Assembly: GCA_002355495.1 (NCBI GenBank)
Contig: AP017424.1
Coordinates: 248,001 to 312,000 of the forward strand
Length of the DNA stretch: 64,000 nt
DNA from: Streptomyces laurentii
GTDB taxonomy: Bacteria > Actinomycetota > Actinomycetes > Streptomycetales > Streptomycetaceae
Direction of reading: 5' to 3'
Shown: positions 35,393-43,812 of the stretch, in pieces
Numbering within the stretch: position 1 is the stretch's first letter
Layout: each line of letters begins with the position of its first letter
Made by a program: the position numbers and the translations under genes
The notes under the pieces: model-generated
Databases searched by the model: none
Seen by the model: only the letters and a program-made list of their open reading frames with translations
Told to the model about the DNA's origin: nothing

Positions 35393-36615
35393 CGCCGCAA
35401 CCAGGTGGCAAAGGCGTCGACAAGACCGGCGTAGAACCGCTCCTCGGGCACCGATCCCGGATTCTTGCTCGCGTCGTAGAAGGCGACGTTGGTGAAGGTG
35501 GCGGAGGCCGATGCGTTGAGGTTCTTGTAGAACGCGAGCTTGCCACGACCGAACCCGACGAACAGCCAGAAGACACCAAGTGATGCGGTGTTCTGCAGCA
35601 AGGAGCGAACCTCGGCCTTGTCCCAGGGTTCGTCACCGACCTGGGTCACGATGAAAGCGGGATCGGCGGCACCGGATTCCTGGTAGTGCCCTACGGCACG
35701 ACGCATGGCGTCGGCGACATTCCCCGACCCCCAGTCGACCTGGGTATGCAGCTGTCCGATACGACCACGGTAGTTGTCCAGCCGGATCTCCTCCAGGAAG
35801 GGTTCCGGCCCGCTGGAGAAGACCACGGGCACCGTGCCGTCGTCATCGAGGGTGGCCGACAGCGCCAACACGCGCTCGGCGAAGGCCTGCACAGCGAACG
35901 ACTCGTACAGCTCTTCCATGTGCCAGTCGTGATCCAGGATCAGGTACACCGCTGCCCGCCGGTTCACGACGTCCCGGTCCACAAGAGCCTTGCCGGCATG
36001 GCGTGCCGGGGTCAGCAGCCCGGGGGCCATCCGTTCGACCTTCGACAGGTCCACCGCAGGCCCCGCAGAACCCGGAACTCGGCGTCCTTGAGTGGGGAGT
36101 GGCGCAGGGGTCGCGGCAGGCTCGGATTCCACATCGACGCCGTAGTCGGTCGCGAGACCGGCCAGACCAGAGGCGTAGCCCTGTCCCACCGCGCGGATCT
36201 TCCATCCCTTGTCCCGCCGGTAGAGCTCCGCCAGAACCACGACCGTCTCCCCGGACGTGAAGTCCGGCGCCGTGAACGAACTGGCCGGCGAGCCTGTCTG
36301 GGTGATCGACAGAAGCGGCGCGCGGGTGAAGACCGCGCCCGGCTGTAGCGGATCAGCGCTCGCCACGACAACCAGTCTGTCCACGTCGGCCGGCACGCGC
36401 GCAAGGTCGGCGGTGACGGCCGAGCCGGCGAGGGATACGCCATCTTGGGCCGGGTGGTTGTAGAAGACCAAGTCGTCGTCGCTCCGCACCCTGCCGTCCG
36501 CTCCGAGCAACAGCGCCGAAACGTCCGCGGCCAAGCCGTGCACCGACACCGCCAGCATCACCGGCGCCGTCAGCAGCCCGGCGTTCTCCCCTTTTCGCAG
36601 CGACGTCGTCTGCAT
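35389..36615 (-). CDS. TerD-domain plus VWA-domain protein (TerF-like)
   Basis: The 408-residue protein begins with a TerD/TerE domain (about 1-165: LRKGENAGLLTAPVMLAVSV, DDLVFYNHP, VVLAELYRRDKGWKIRAVGQGY). A linker leads to a von Willebrand A-type domain (about 215-405: AAVYLILDHDWHMEELYE, VFSSGPEPFLEEI and FIVTQVGDEPWDK). The MIDAS DxSxS motif is altered to DHDWH. TerF-type proteins belong to tellurite and phage resistance (ter) systems and bind Ca2+. ATG 36615 is clear. Coupled downstream to DUF6308. Confidence 0.88.
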   Translation of the reverse strand: MQTTSLRKGENAGLLTAPVMLAVSVHGLAADVSALLLGADGRVRSDDDLVFYNHPAQDGVSLAGSAVTADLARVPADVDRLVVVASADPLQPGAVFTRAPLLSITQTGSPASSFTAPDFTSGETVVVLAELYRRDKGWKIRAVGQGYASGLAGLATDYGVDVESEPAATPAPLPTQGRRVPGSAGPAVDLSKVERMAPGLLTPARHAGKALVDRDVVNRRAAVYLILDHDWHMEELYESFAVQAFAERVLALSATLDDDGTVPVVFSSGPEPFLEEIRLDNYRGRIGQLHTQVDWGSGNVADAMRRAVGHYQESGAADPAFIVTQVGDEPWDKAEVRSLLQNTASLGVFWLFVGFGRGKLAFYKNLNASASATFTNVAFYDASKNPGSVPEERFYAGLVDAFATWLRR

Positions 36616-36662
36616 CCTCGCCCCCCCTTGATCACCGAGAGGGAAACGGTAGCCCCCTGATG

Positions 36663-36696
36663 CCCGGCTGTCCCGGCTGTCCCGGCTGTCCCGGCT
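36663..36696 (+). repeat. 9-bp tandem repeat
   Basis: CCCGGCTGT is repeated three times, followed by a partial fourth copy (CCCGGCT). It lies in the gap upstream of the TerD-VWA gene and may be part of its promoter region or a slippage-prone filler. Confidence 0.85.
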
Positions 36697-36812
36697 TTGG
36701 ACAGAATTCTCCTCTGCCGAACCATCCCGATTTCAGTTGGCACGGAAGCGGGGTGTTCGGCACGAGCTGACGTCGTCGGCCAAGCGAGCGAACCGAGCCT
36801 CGTCACACGGCG

Positions 36813-38057
36813 TCAGCGGCGGACGCGGGGCATGCCGAGGCCGATCCAGGAGATGATCTCGCGCTGGATCTCGTTGTTGCCGCCGCCGAAGGTGAAGATG
36901 ACGGCGGAGCGGTAGCCGCGTTCGAGTTCGCCGTGGAGGACGGCGCCGTGCGAGCCCTCCTTGAGGGCGCCCGCGGCGCCGGTGATCTCCAGGAGCGAGG
37001 CGTAGGCGTCACGGCGCGCCTCGGAGCCGTACACCTTGACGGCGGAGGCGTCCTGCGGGGTGAGAGTGCCGTTCTGGACGGCGTTCACCATCTGCCAGTT
37101 GAGCAGTTTCATCGCGTCGAGGCGGGTGTGGGTGCGGGCCAGGGTGCGGCGGACCCAGCCGAGGTCGAGGACGCGGCGGCCGTCGGCGAGTTTGGTGCCG
37201 GCGGCCCAGCGCCGGACGTCGTGGAGGGCGCGGATGGCCATGGTGCCGTGGGCGGCGAGGGTGACGCGCTCGTGGTTGAGCTGGTTGGTGATCAGCCGCC
37301 AGCCCTGGTTCTCGGCGCCGACCCGGCGGGAGCAGGGGACGCGGATGTTCTCGTAGTAGCTCGCGGTGGTGTCGTGGGAGGCGAGCGTGTTGATGAGGGT
37401 GCACGAGTAACCGGGGTCGCTCGTCGGGACGAGGAGCATGGTGATGCCCTTGTGCGGCGGGGCGTCCGGGTCGGTACGGACGGCGAGCCAGACCCAGTCG
37501 GCGGTGTCGCCGTTGGTGGTCCAGATCTTCTGTCCGTCGACGACGTAGTGGCCGTCCGTCTCGTCCCCCTCGCGCACGGCGCGGGTCTTGAGCGCGGCGA
37601 GGTCGGTGCCGGCGTCGGGTTCGCTGTAGCCGATGGCGAAGTCGATCTCGCCGGAGAGGATCCTCGGGAGGAAGTACGCCTTCTGTTCGTCGGTGCCGTA
37701 GCGCATGATCGTCGGTCCGACGGTGTTGAGCGCCATCAGCGGCAGCGGTACGCCGGCCTGCGCGGCCTCGTCGAAGAAGATGAACTGCTCCATGGGCGTC
37801 AGGCCCCGCCCGCCGTACTCGGTGGGCCAGCCGACGCCGAGCCAGCCGTCGGTGCCGAGGCGGCGCACGGTCTCGCGGTAGAAGCGCTTCTGGGCGTCGA
37901 GGTCGGCGAAGCGGGCGTGAGTGTCCCCGATGCCGTCGGAGTCGCCGGTGCCGGCCGGATCGCCCGTACCGCCGGAGTCCCCGGGGACGAGCGTCGCGAA
38001 GTAGGCCCGCAGCTCGGCGCGCAGGCGGTGCTGGGCGGGCGTGTAGTCGAGATGCAT
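36813..38057 (-). CDS. Acyl-CoA dehydrogenase
   Basis: The 414-residue flavoenzyme has FAIGYSEPDAGTDLAALKTRA and VVDGQKIWTTNGDTADWVWLAVRTD, the FAD-binding middle domain. The C-terminal helical domain includes HGAVLHGELERGYRSAVIFTFGGGNNEIQREIISWIGLGMPR. It resembles actinobacterial FadE enzymes acting on steroid side chains or branched acyl-CoAs. ATG 38057 is taken because the family begins just before TPAQHRLRAELRAYF. An inserted Gly/Asp/Thr repeat (GGTGDPAGTGDSDGIGD) near residue 28 is strain-specific filler. Confidence 0.9.
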   Translation of the reverse strand: MHLDYTPAQHRLRAELRAYFATLVPGDSGGTGDPAGTGDSDGIGDTHARFADLDAQKRFYRETVRRLGTDGWLGVGWPTEYGGRGLTPMEQFIFFDEAAQAGVPLPLMALNTVGPTIMRYGTDEQKAYFLPRILSGEIDFAIGYSEPDAGTDLAALKTRAVREGDETDGHYVVDGQKIWTTNGDTADWVWLAVRTDPDAPPHKGITMLLVPTSDPGYSCTLINTLASHDTTASYYENIRVPCSRRVGAENQGWRLITNQLNHERVTLAAHGTMAIRALHDVRRWAAGTKLADGRRVLDLGWVRRTLARTHTRLDAMKLLNWQMVNAVQNGTLTPQDASAVKVYGSEARRDAYASLLEITGAAGALKEGSHGAVLHGELERGYRSAVIFTFGGGNNEIQREIISWIGLGMPRVRR

Positions 38058-38227
38058 GGCGTCTCCCGTGGCTCGGCGCTCCGCGCGGTGCGGCCAGCAA
38101 CGGTAGAACGTGTTCCATAAAGGGGGAAGGCCCGTGCGCCTGCCGGTGGCGTACGGGCCGTCCCGTCCTCTCCCCGCCCCGATCACCGCCCCGATCGCCG
38201 CTTGGGAGGCGGGAAGGCGGCAGGGGC

Positions 38228-38440
38228 TCAGGGAAGGAGTTCGTCGAGTGAGGCGCGCGCCCCCTTCTCCTGCATACGGCGTTCCGCCCACTCCAGGTTC
38301 TTCGGATTCACGTCACGCCCCGAGGCGAGAACGAGGTCCTCGGCGGTGAACTCGCCCTCCGACCCCGCGTGCAGCAGCTTGTCGGGCGTGGGCACCTCCC
38401 CCTGGACCCCCCGGGACATCTTGTCGGTGTCTCCGCTCAT
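38228..38440 (-). CDS. Small conserved hypothetical protein
   Basis: This 70-residue charged protein runs from ATG 38440, preceded by GGAGG. It contains EFTAEDLVLASGRDVNPKNLEWAERRMQEKG and an acidic N-terminus. It looks like a soluble helical protein found alone in streptomycetes; I recognise no function. It is divergent from the switch phosphatase. Confidence 0.65.
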   Translation of the reverse strand: MSGDTDKMSRGVQGEVPTPDKLLHAGSEGEFTAEDLVLASGRDVNPKNLEWAERRMQEKGARASLDELLP

Positions 38441-38633
38441 GGCGCCTCCTGGTGTTCCGCAAGGTTCCGCAGGTAATGGCCATTCTCGTGGCCGGGCCCG
38501 GGTCCCGCATCCGGGGCACGCGTCCCGGCCGGAGGGAGCCCTCCCCCGGTATCGGGGTCCCTTGCGGAATCGGGCGTACGCGGTGCTGTCGCCGACATGG
38601 CGTGTGCGGGGGCCCGGCTCGACAATGAGGAGG

Positions 38634-40826
38634 ATGACCGATGACGAGCACAGTGCGCGCGGCGGTGAGATCGGGCCCGCCGAGCGCCTCGCCATGAACC
38701 GCACCGGCAGCTTCGACTGGGATCTCGACACGGACACCATCGATGTCGACGACGCGGGCCTGCTGGTCCTCGGGGTGGCTCCGGACGGTTTCGACGGGCG
38801 GCCCGCGTCGCTTCTGCGCGCCCTGGAGCCGGCCGAGCAGGCCCGGCTCGACCGTATGGTCCAGGACGCCATCTCCGGCGGCCGTTCCTCGTACGCGGCC
38901 CACATACGCCTCGACCCGCCCGGCGGTCCACCCCAGTGGACGCATGTGCAGGCCCGGATCCTGCGCCGGGCGGACGGGGCGGCGCACCGGGTCGTGGGGA
39001 TCGTGCGGGACGCGACGACCGAGGTCACCAACTCGGAGTTCATCCTGAACCTGGCCAAGCGCCAGGAGGTGCAGACCACGATCGTGCAGCGCACGACGTA
39101 CGCGCTGTCGCGGGCGGTGACCGTGGACGACGTCACGGCCGCGCTGACCGGTCCGGCCGGACTCGGGCGACTGGGCTCGGACGGTCTCGCGCTGGGGCTG
39201 CTGGAGAGCGGTTCGCTCAACCTCATCGCGCTGAGCGGCGAGGGCCTCGACGTCTTCGGCGAATTCCGCACCCGCCCGCTGGAGCGGGGGCTGCCGCTGG
39301 CGGAGGCGGTGCAGAGCGGCGTGGCCCGGTTCGTGTCCGAGTTCCCGTCGCACGTGGAGGAGGACTTCCCGGCGCTCGCCCCGTACCTGTACCGGATGCC
39401 GTACCGCTCCGCCTGCTATCTGCCGCTGGTGGCGCAGGCCCGCTCGCTGGGCGGGATGGCGCTGTTCTACCGGCGGCGCAGCCGCTTCAACCCCGACGAG
39501 CGCAATCTGCTGCTCGGCCTCGCGGCGATCGTGGCGCAGTCGCTCCAGCGCGCGATCCTCTTCGACGAGGAGCGGGAGCTGGCCACCGGGCTCCAGGCGA
39601 CGATGCTGCCCCGCGTGATCCCGAGGATCGAGGGCAGCGAGATCGCGGTGCGCTACCACGCGGCGTGGAGCGGACGGCAGGTCGGCGGCGACTGGTACGA
39701 CGTGATCCCGCTGCCGCGCGGGCGGGTCGGGGTGGTCGTGGGCGACGTGCAGGGGCACGACACGCACGCCGCCGCGATCATGGGGCAGCTGCGGATCGCG
39801 CTGCGGGCGTACGCGGGCGAGGGCCATCCGCCGGCCACGGTCCTGGCCCGGGCCTCCCGCTTTCTCGCGGAGCTGGACACCAACCGCTTCGCGACCTGTA
39901 CGTACGCGCAGGTCGACCTGGCCGGCGGCACGGTACGCGGGGTGCGGGCGGGGCATCTGGGGCCGCTGATCCGGCACACGGACGGGCGGGTGGGCCGGCC
40001 GAAGCTGCGCGGCGGGCTGCCGCTGGGGCTCGCGACGGTCTTCGGCGAGGAGGAGTTCCCGGAGACGCGGCTCGACCTGGTGCCGGGCGAGATCCTGGTG
40101 CTGTACACGGACGGGCTGGTCGAGCAGCCCGGCACCGATCTCGAGGCGGGGCTCGCCGAGCTGGTGGGGGCGATCGGCAGCGGACCGCCGGAGGCCGAGG
40201 CGCTCGCGGACCATCTGTCGGAACAGCTGTGGGAGCGGTGGGGCGCCGGGGACGACGTGGCACTGCTGGTGCTGCGGCGCAGTCCGGACCCGGGGACGCC
40301 GCGGGCGCCGCGGATCCACCAGTACATCCACCAGGCCGATCCGCAGGGCCTGTCCGACGCGCGGTCGGCGGTGGGCCAGACGCTCGTCGACTGGGGTATG
40401 CCCGAACTCGCCGACGACGCCGAGCTGTTGACGGGCGAGCTACTGGTGAACGTCCTGCTGCACACGGAGGGCGGGGCGGTGCTGACCCTGGAGGTGCTGC
40501 CGGAGCCGGTACGGCGGGTACGCCTGTCGGTGCAGGACCGGTCGAGCGGCTGGCCGCGCCGGCGCACCCCGGGCGAGGCGGCGACGTCGGGGCGCGGGCT
40601 GCTCATGATGGACGCGATCGCGACCCGGTGGGGCGTGGAGCCGCGCGGCGAGGGCAAGGCGGTGTGGTGCGAGCTGGAGCCCGCCGGCCCGGACAACGGA
40701 AAGGGCCGGAACGGCCCGAACGGCGACGACGACGGCGGGACCGGGGACAACGCCGGCGCGCAGGCCCGGGGCACGGCGGAGCGTGCCGCGTGCCAGGCCG
40801 AGGACTGGATCGAGGACGAGGACTGA
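38634..40826 (+). CDS. PAS-GAF-PP2C (SpoIIE) phosphatase with HATPase domain
   Basis: The 730-residue signalling protein contains four modules. A PAS domain (about 20-125) is followed by a GAF domain (about 150-310, ending LGGMALFYRRRSRFNPDERNLLLGL). The SpoIIE/PP2C phosphatase (about 325-555) has GGDWYDVIPLP, VGDVQGHD, LYTDGLVE and GDDVALLVL metal ligands. A C-terminal RsbW-like ATPase has N-box LLTGELLVNVLLHTEGG and GRGLLMMDAIATRWG. It combines the kinase- and phosphatase-type parts of a partner-switching sigma/anti-sigma circuit in one chain. The start is uncertain: ATG 38625 and ATG 38634 overlap a GAGGAGG that cannot serve either well. Confidence 0.9.
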   Translation: MTDDEHSARGGEIGPAERLAMNRTGSFDWDLDTDTIDVDDAGLLVLGVAPDGFDGRPASLLRALEPAEQARLDRMVQDAISGGRSSYAAHIRLDPPGGPPQWTHVQARILRRADGAAHRVVGIVRDATTEVTNSEFILNLAKRQEVQTTIVQRTTYALSRAVTVDDVTAALTGPAGLGRLGSDGLALGLLESGSLNLIALSGEGLDVFGEFRTRPLERGLPLAEAVQSGVARFVSEFPSHVEEDFPALAPYLYRMPYRSACYLPLVAQARSLGGMALFYRRRSRFNPDERNLLLGLAAIVAQSLQRAILFDEERELATGLQATMLPRVIPRIEGSEIAVRYHAAWSGRQVGGDWYDVIPLPRGRVGVVVGDVQGHDTHAAAIMGQLRIALRAYAGEGHPPATVLARASRFLAELDTNRFATCTYAQVDLAGGTVRGVRAGHLGPLIRHTDGRVGRPKLRGGLPLGLATVFGEEEFPETRLDLVPGEILVLYTDGLVEQPGTDLEAGLAELVGAIGSGPPEAEALADHLSEQLWERWGAGDDVALLVLRRSPDPGTPRAPRIHQYIHQADPQGLSDARSAVGQTLVDWGMPELADDAELLTGELLVNVLLHTEGGAVLTLEVLPEPVRRVRLSVQDRSSGWPRRRTPGEAATSGRGLLMMDAIATRWGVEPRGEGKAVWCELEPAGPDNGKGRNGPNGDDDGGTGDNAGAQARGTAERAACQAEDWIEDED

Positions 40827-40880
40827 ACCGGCGGCCGGCAGGCGAGGGCGACCGGCCGGCGGTCACGGGAAGGGCGGTGT

Positions 40881-41897
40881 GTGCCGATGGACCCGGCGGC
40901 GGCGCTGGACCGGATCGCGTTCCTGCTGGAGCGCGGGCAGGAGCCGACGTACCGGGTCCGCGCCTTCCGTACGGCCGCGGCGGCGGTGACGGCGCTCGGC
41001 CCGGAGGAGGCGGCGCGGCGGGCCCGCGCCGGAACCCTGGAGTCGGTGAAGGGCATCGGTCCGAAGACGGCGGCCGTGGTCCGCGAGGCGCTGGCGGGGC
41101 GGGTGCCGGAGTATCTGGAGCGGCTGGAGCGGGAGATCCCGGTGCCCGAGGTGTCGGGCGGCGAGGAGCTGCGGGCGGCGCTGCGCGGCGACTGCCATGT
41201 GCACTCGGACTGGTCGGACGGCGGCAGCACCATCGAGGACATGGGGCGGACGGCGGCCGGACTCGGCCATGAGTGGATGGTGCTGACGGACCATTCGCCG
41301 AGCCTGAAGGTGGCCCGCGGACTGTCCGCCGACCGGCTGCGCGGGCAACTGGACGTGGTGGCCCGGCTGAACGAGGGGTGGGCGCCGTTCCGGCTGCTCA
41401 CCGGCATCGAGTGCGACATCCTGGAGGACGGCTCGCTCGACCAGGAGCCCGAACTGCTCGACCGGCTGGACCTGGTGGTGGGGTCGGTGCACTTGAAGCT
41501 GCGGATGGACGCGCGGGCGATGACCCGGCGGATGGAACGGGCGGTGCGCAATCCGCTGATGGACGTGCTGGGGCACTGTACGGGCCGGCTGGTGAGCGGC
41601 GGGCGGCTGCGGCCGGAGTCGGAGTTCGACGCGGTACGGGTGTTCGCGGCGTGCGCGGAATCCGGCACGGCGGTGGAGATCAACAGCCGCCCCGAACGCC
41701 TCGACCCGCCGCGCCGGCTGCTCCGCGAGGCGGTGGCGGCCGGGGTCCGCTTCGCGGTGGACACGGACGCGCACGCGCCCGGCCAGCTGGAGTGGCAGAT
41801 CCTGGGCTGCGCGCGGGCGGAGGAGTGCGGGGTGCCGGCCGAGCAGGTGATCAACACCTGGCCGGCGGACCGGTTGCTGGACTGGGCCCGGGGCTGA
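40881..41897 (+). CDS. PHP-domain phosphoesterase, PolX-C-terminal-like
   Basis: The 338-residue protein has an N-terminal helix-hairpin-helix region (VRAFRTAAAAV, LESVKGIGPKTAAVV) followed by a PHP domain. The metal residues are in GDCHVHSDWSDGG, VLTDHSPSLK, LLTGIECDIL, GSVHLKLRM, LGHCTGRLV and FAVDTDAHAPG. It corresponds to the 3' exonuclease/phosphoesterase half of PolX without its polymerase domain. GTG 40881 has GGAAGG seven bases upstream, whereas ATG 40887 is less well placed. Probably DNA repair or nucleotide phosphate removal. Confidence 0.86.
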   Translation: MPMDPAAALDRIAFLLERGQEPTYRVRAFRTAAAAVTALGPEEAARRARAGTLESVKGIGPKTAAVVREALAGRVPEYLERLEREIPVPEVSGGEELRAALRGDCHVHSDWSDGGSTIEDMGRTAAGLGHEWMVLTDHSPSLKVARGLSADRLRGQLDVVARLNEGWAPFRLLTGIECDILEDGSLDQEPELLDRLDLVVGSVHLKLRMDARAMTRRMERAVRNPLMDVLGHCTGRLVSGGRLRPESEFDAVRVFAACAESGTAVEINSRPERLDPPRRLLREAVAAGVRFAVDTDAHAPGQLEWQILGCARAEECGVPAEQVINTWPADRLLDWARG

Positions 41898-42038
41898 GGG
41901 CGCGGGCCGGCGGTATCGCGGGCCCCTGAAGGTGCGCGGCGAGATCGGCCGAACCGGCCCGTACGCACGCCGGACCGTCAGGCGTACCGGCCAGCGGAAC
42001 CGTTCGCCGCTCGGGCCCGCCCCGCCATCCGTAGGCGC

Positions 42039-42527
42039 TCAGGGTTGACCCCGTGTCACTCCTCGGGCCTCCTCGGCCCTCGCGAGGCGGGCCGTCTGGG
42101 ATTCCTGGACCTCGCGGGCCGTCCGGAGGAAGTCCAGGATGACGGCCAGCTGCCCCTCGTCGTAGCGGTCGAGGGCCCGGGCCCCCGCCTGGCCGACGGG
42201 CCGGAAGATGGCGGCCTCGACCGCCCGGGCCGCTTCGGTGGCGGTGACGAGCACCCGGCGCCGGTTGCCCGCGTCACGGGTACGGGTGACGTAGCCGGCC
42301 CGTTCGAGGCGGTCGATGACCGTGGTCGTCGCCGCGGGGCTGAGTTTGAGGGCCTCGCTGATCCCGCCGGCCGGCAGCGGTCCGCCGCCGAGGAGCACGT
42401 CCAGGCAGCGCAGGTCGGTGCGGTTGATCCCGAGACGGGTGGCGACGGCCTCGTCGAAGGCGTCGAAGCTCTGCTGGAGCAGCCGCAGCTGCGTCCCGAT
42501 GTCGCCCACCACAGCGTCTTTCGACAT
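42039..42527 (-). CDS. MarR-family transcriptional regulator
   Basis: The 162-residue winged-helix protein has RLGINRTDLRCLDVLLGGG, the recognition region ISEALKLSPAATTTVIDRLERAGYVTRTRDAGNRRRVLVTATE, and a C-terminal dimer helix. The start is ATG 42527. It is divergent from the SnoaL-like gene and likely controls it through the 60-base shared region. Confidence 0.9.
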   Translation of the reverse strand: MSKDAVVGDIGTQLRLLQQSFDAFDEAVATRLGINRTDLRCLDVLLGGGPLPAGGISEALKLSPAATTTVIDRLERAGYVTRTRDAGNRRRVLVTATEAARAVEAAIFRPVGQAGARALDRYDEGQLAVILDFLRTAREVQESQTARLARAEEARGVTRGQP

Positions 42528-42587
42528 TCGAACCTTTCGCCTATCGTAAGTTTCGCAGGTAGAAGCAATGCTACCCGGGAGGCTCCC
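42528..42587. promoter_or_regulatory. MarR/SnoaL divergent promoter-operator
   Basis: The 60-base gap is AT-richer than its flanks. It contains TTTCGCCTATCGTAAGTTTC, with TTTCGC repeated directly 16 bases apart and a CTATCGTAAG core. This is a plausible MarR site overlapping both promoters. GGGAGG at 42577-42582 is the ribosome site for the SnoaL gene. Confidence 0.5.
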
Positions 42588-43097
42588 ATGCGCGTCCGGC
42601 CCGACACCGATGACCGCCTGATCCGCCGGCTCTTCGACGAGTTCATGCGGACCTGGAACGCGGGCGACGCCCGCGCCTTCGGCGCCTGCTTCACCGAGGA
42701 CTCCGACTACGTCTCCTACGACGGCACCCGTGCCGTCGGCCGCGCCCGGCACCAGGAGAACCACGACCGACTCTTCCGCGGCGTCCTCACCGATTCGGTC
42801 CTGGTCGGCGAGGTGGAGTCGATCCGGTACCTCGCCCCGGACGTCGCGATCGTCCACGGCACCGCGTCCGTCCTCATGCCCTGGCGGTCCCGCCTGCCCG
42901 AGCGCCGCCGGTCGCGGCAGAGCGTCGTCGTGGTCCGCACCGACCAGGGCTGGCGGATCACCGCGATCCACAACGGCCGCGTACGGCCGGTCACCGTGCC
43001 CGCCCCCGACGCCCTGCCCTCGCGCCTGTCCCGGCTGATGACCCGCACCGCCCGCCGCCTCGGCATCGGCCACCAGCACACCGGCGCCCACTCCTGA
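42588..43097 (+). CDS. SnoaL-like / nuclear-transport-factor-2-fold protein
   Basis: The 169-residue protein matches the SgcJ/EcaC-type SnoaL-like group: FMRTWNAGDARAFGACFTEDSDYVSYDGTRAVGR, APDVAIVHGTASVLM and SVVVVRTDQGWRITAIHNGR. The cone-shaped fold often binds hydrophobic ligands or isomerises them. Divergent from a MarR gene, so probably ligand-inducible. The C-terminal 25 residues are basic (RTARRLGIGHQ). Confidence 0.83.
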   Translation: MRVRPDTDDRLIRRLFDEFMRTWNAGDARAFGACFTEDSDYVSYDGTRAVGRARHQENHDRLFRGVLTDSVLVGEVESIRYLAPDVAIVHGTASVLMPWRSRLPERRRSRQSVVVVRTDQGWRITAIHNGRVRPVTVPAPDALPSRLSRLMTRTARRLGIGHQHTGAHS

Positions 43098-43158
43098 CGC
43101 CTGCTCGCGCGGGCGGGTGGCGCTCCGGCATCAGGGCGTCCGGGGCGCGAGCCGGCCC

Positions 43159-43704
43159 TCAGCCGGTTCCCGCCGTCGCCCCCGGCGGGCGCACCATGAA
43201 GACGTCGATCGGATCCTCGGCCTCCACGACGAAGCCGTGGCGCTCGTAGAGCCGGCGGGCGGCGCTGCCTCGCAGGACGTTCAGGCCCACGGTCACGCCC
43301 TGGACGTCCGTGCGTTCGAGCACCGTGCGCAGCACGGCGGAGCCGAGCCCCCGGCCCTGGCGGTGCGGGGCGAGGTAGAAGTGCTCCAGCCACTGCCGGT
43401 CCTCGGCGGGGCGGAGCGCGACGCTTCCCGCGAGTTCGCGGTCGATCTCGATGATCGAGGTGTGCCGCGGGGAGAAGGCGTCCCGCAGCCGCTGCCGTAC
43501 GTGGTGCTCGTCGTAGCGTCCGAGCCGCTCCAGGTCGGCGCGCATGACCGTGGCCCGCAGTTCCGCGAGCGCCTCGATGTCCGCCGCCACCGCGGTACGC
43601 AGCAGCCAGCCCGCGTCGTGCGCCGACGAGGTGGTCCGTACGGGCACGGCCCTGTCCACGTCCACGTCCGGTCGCGTACCGCTCCCGCTCACCCCGGTGT
43701 CCAT
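43159..43704 (-). CDS. GNAT-family N-acetyltransferase
   Basis: The 181-residue enzyme has a 35-residue loose N-terminus, then LRTAVAADIEALAELRATVM. Acetyl-CoA-binding motif A reads HFYLAPHRQGRGLGSAVLRTVL, followed by LNVLRGSAARRLYERHGFVV. The start is ATG 43704. Acceptor unknown. It is convergent with the SnoaL-like gene and upstream of the MFS transporter in the same direction. Confidence 0.88.
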   Translation of the reverse strand: MDTGVSGSGTRPDVDVDRAVPVRTTSSAHDAGWLLRTAVAADIEALAELRATVMRADLERLGRYDEHHVRQRLRDAFSPRHTSIIEIDRELAGSVALRPAEDRQWLEHFYLAPHRQGRGLGSAVLRTVLERTDVQGVTVGLNVLRGSAARRLYERHGFVVEAEDPIDVFMVRPPGATAGTG

Positions 43705-43812
43705 GGCCGGAGTATGCCTGTCCGCCCGTCCTGAGCAGGCGTGAGGGTGTCCCGGCCGCACCACTCCCGCACCGCCTCGTCCCGCCGCCCGGCCTCGCTC
43801 GCGGGCCGGGCC

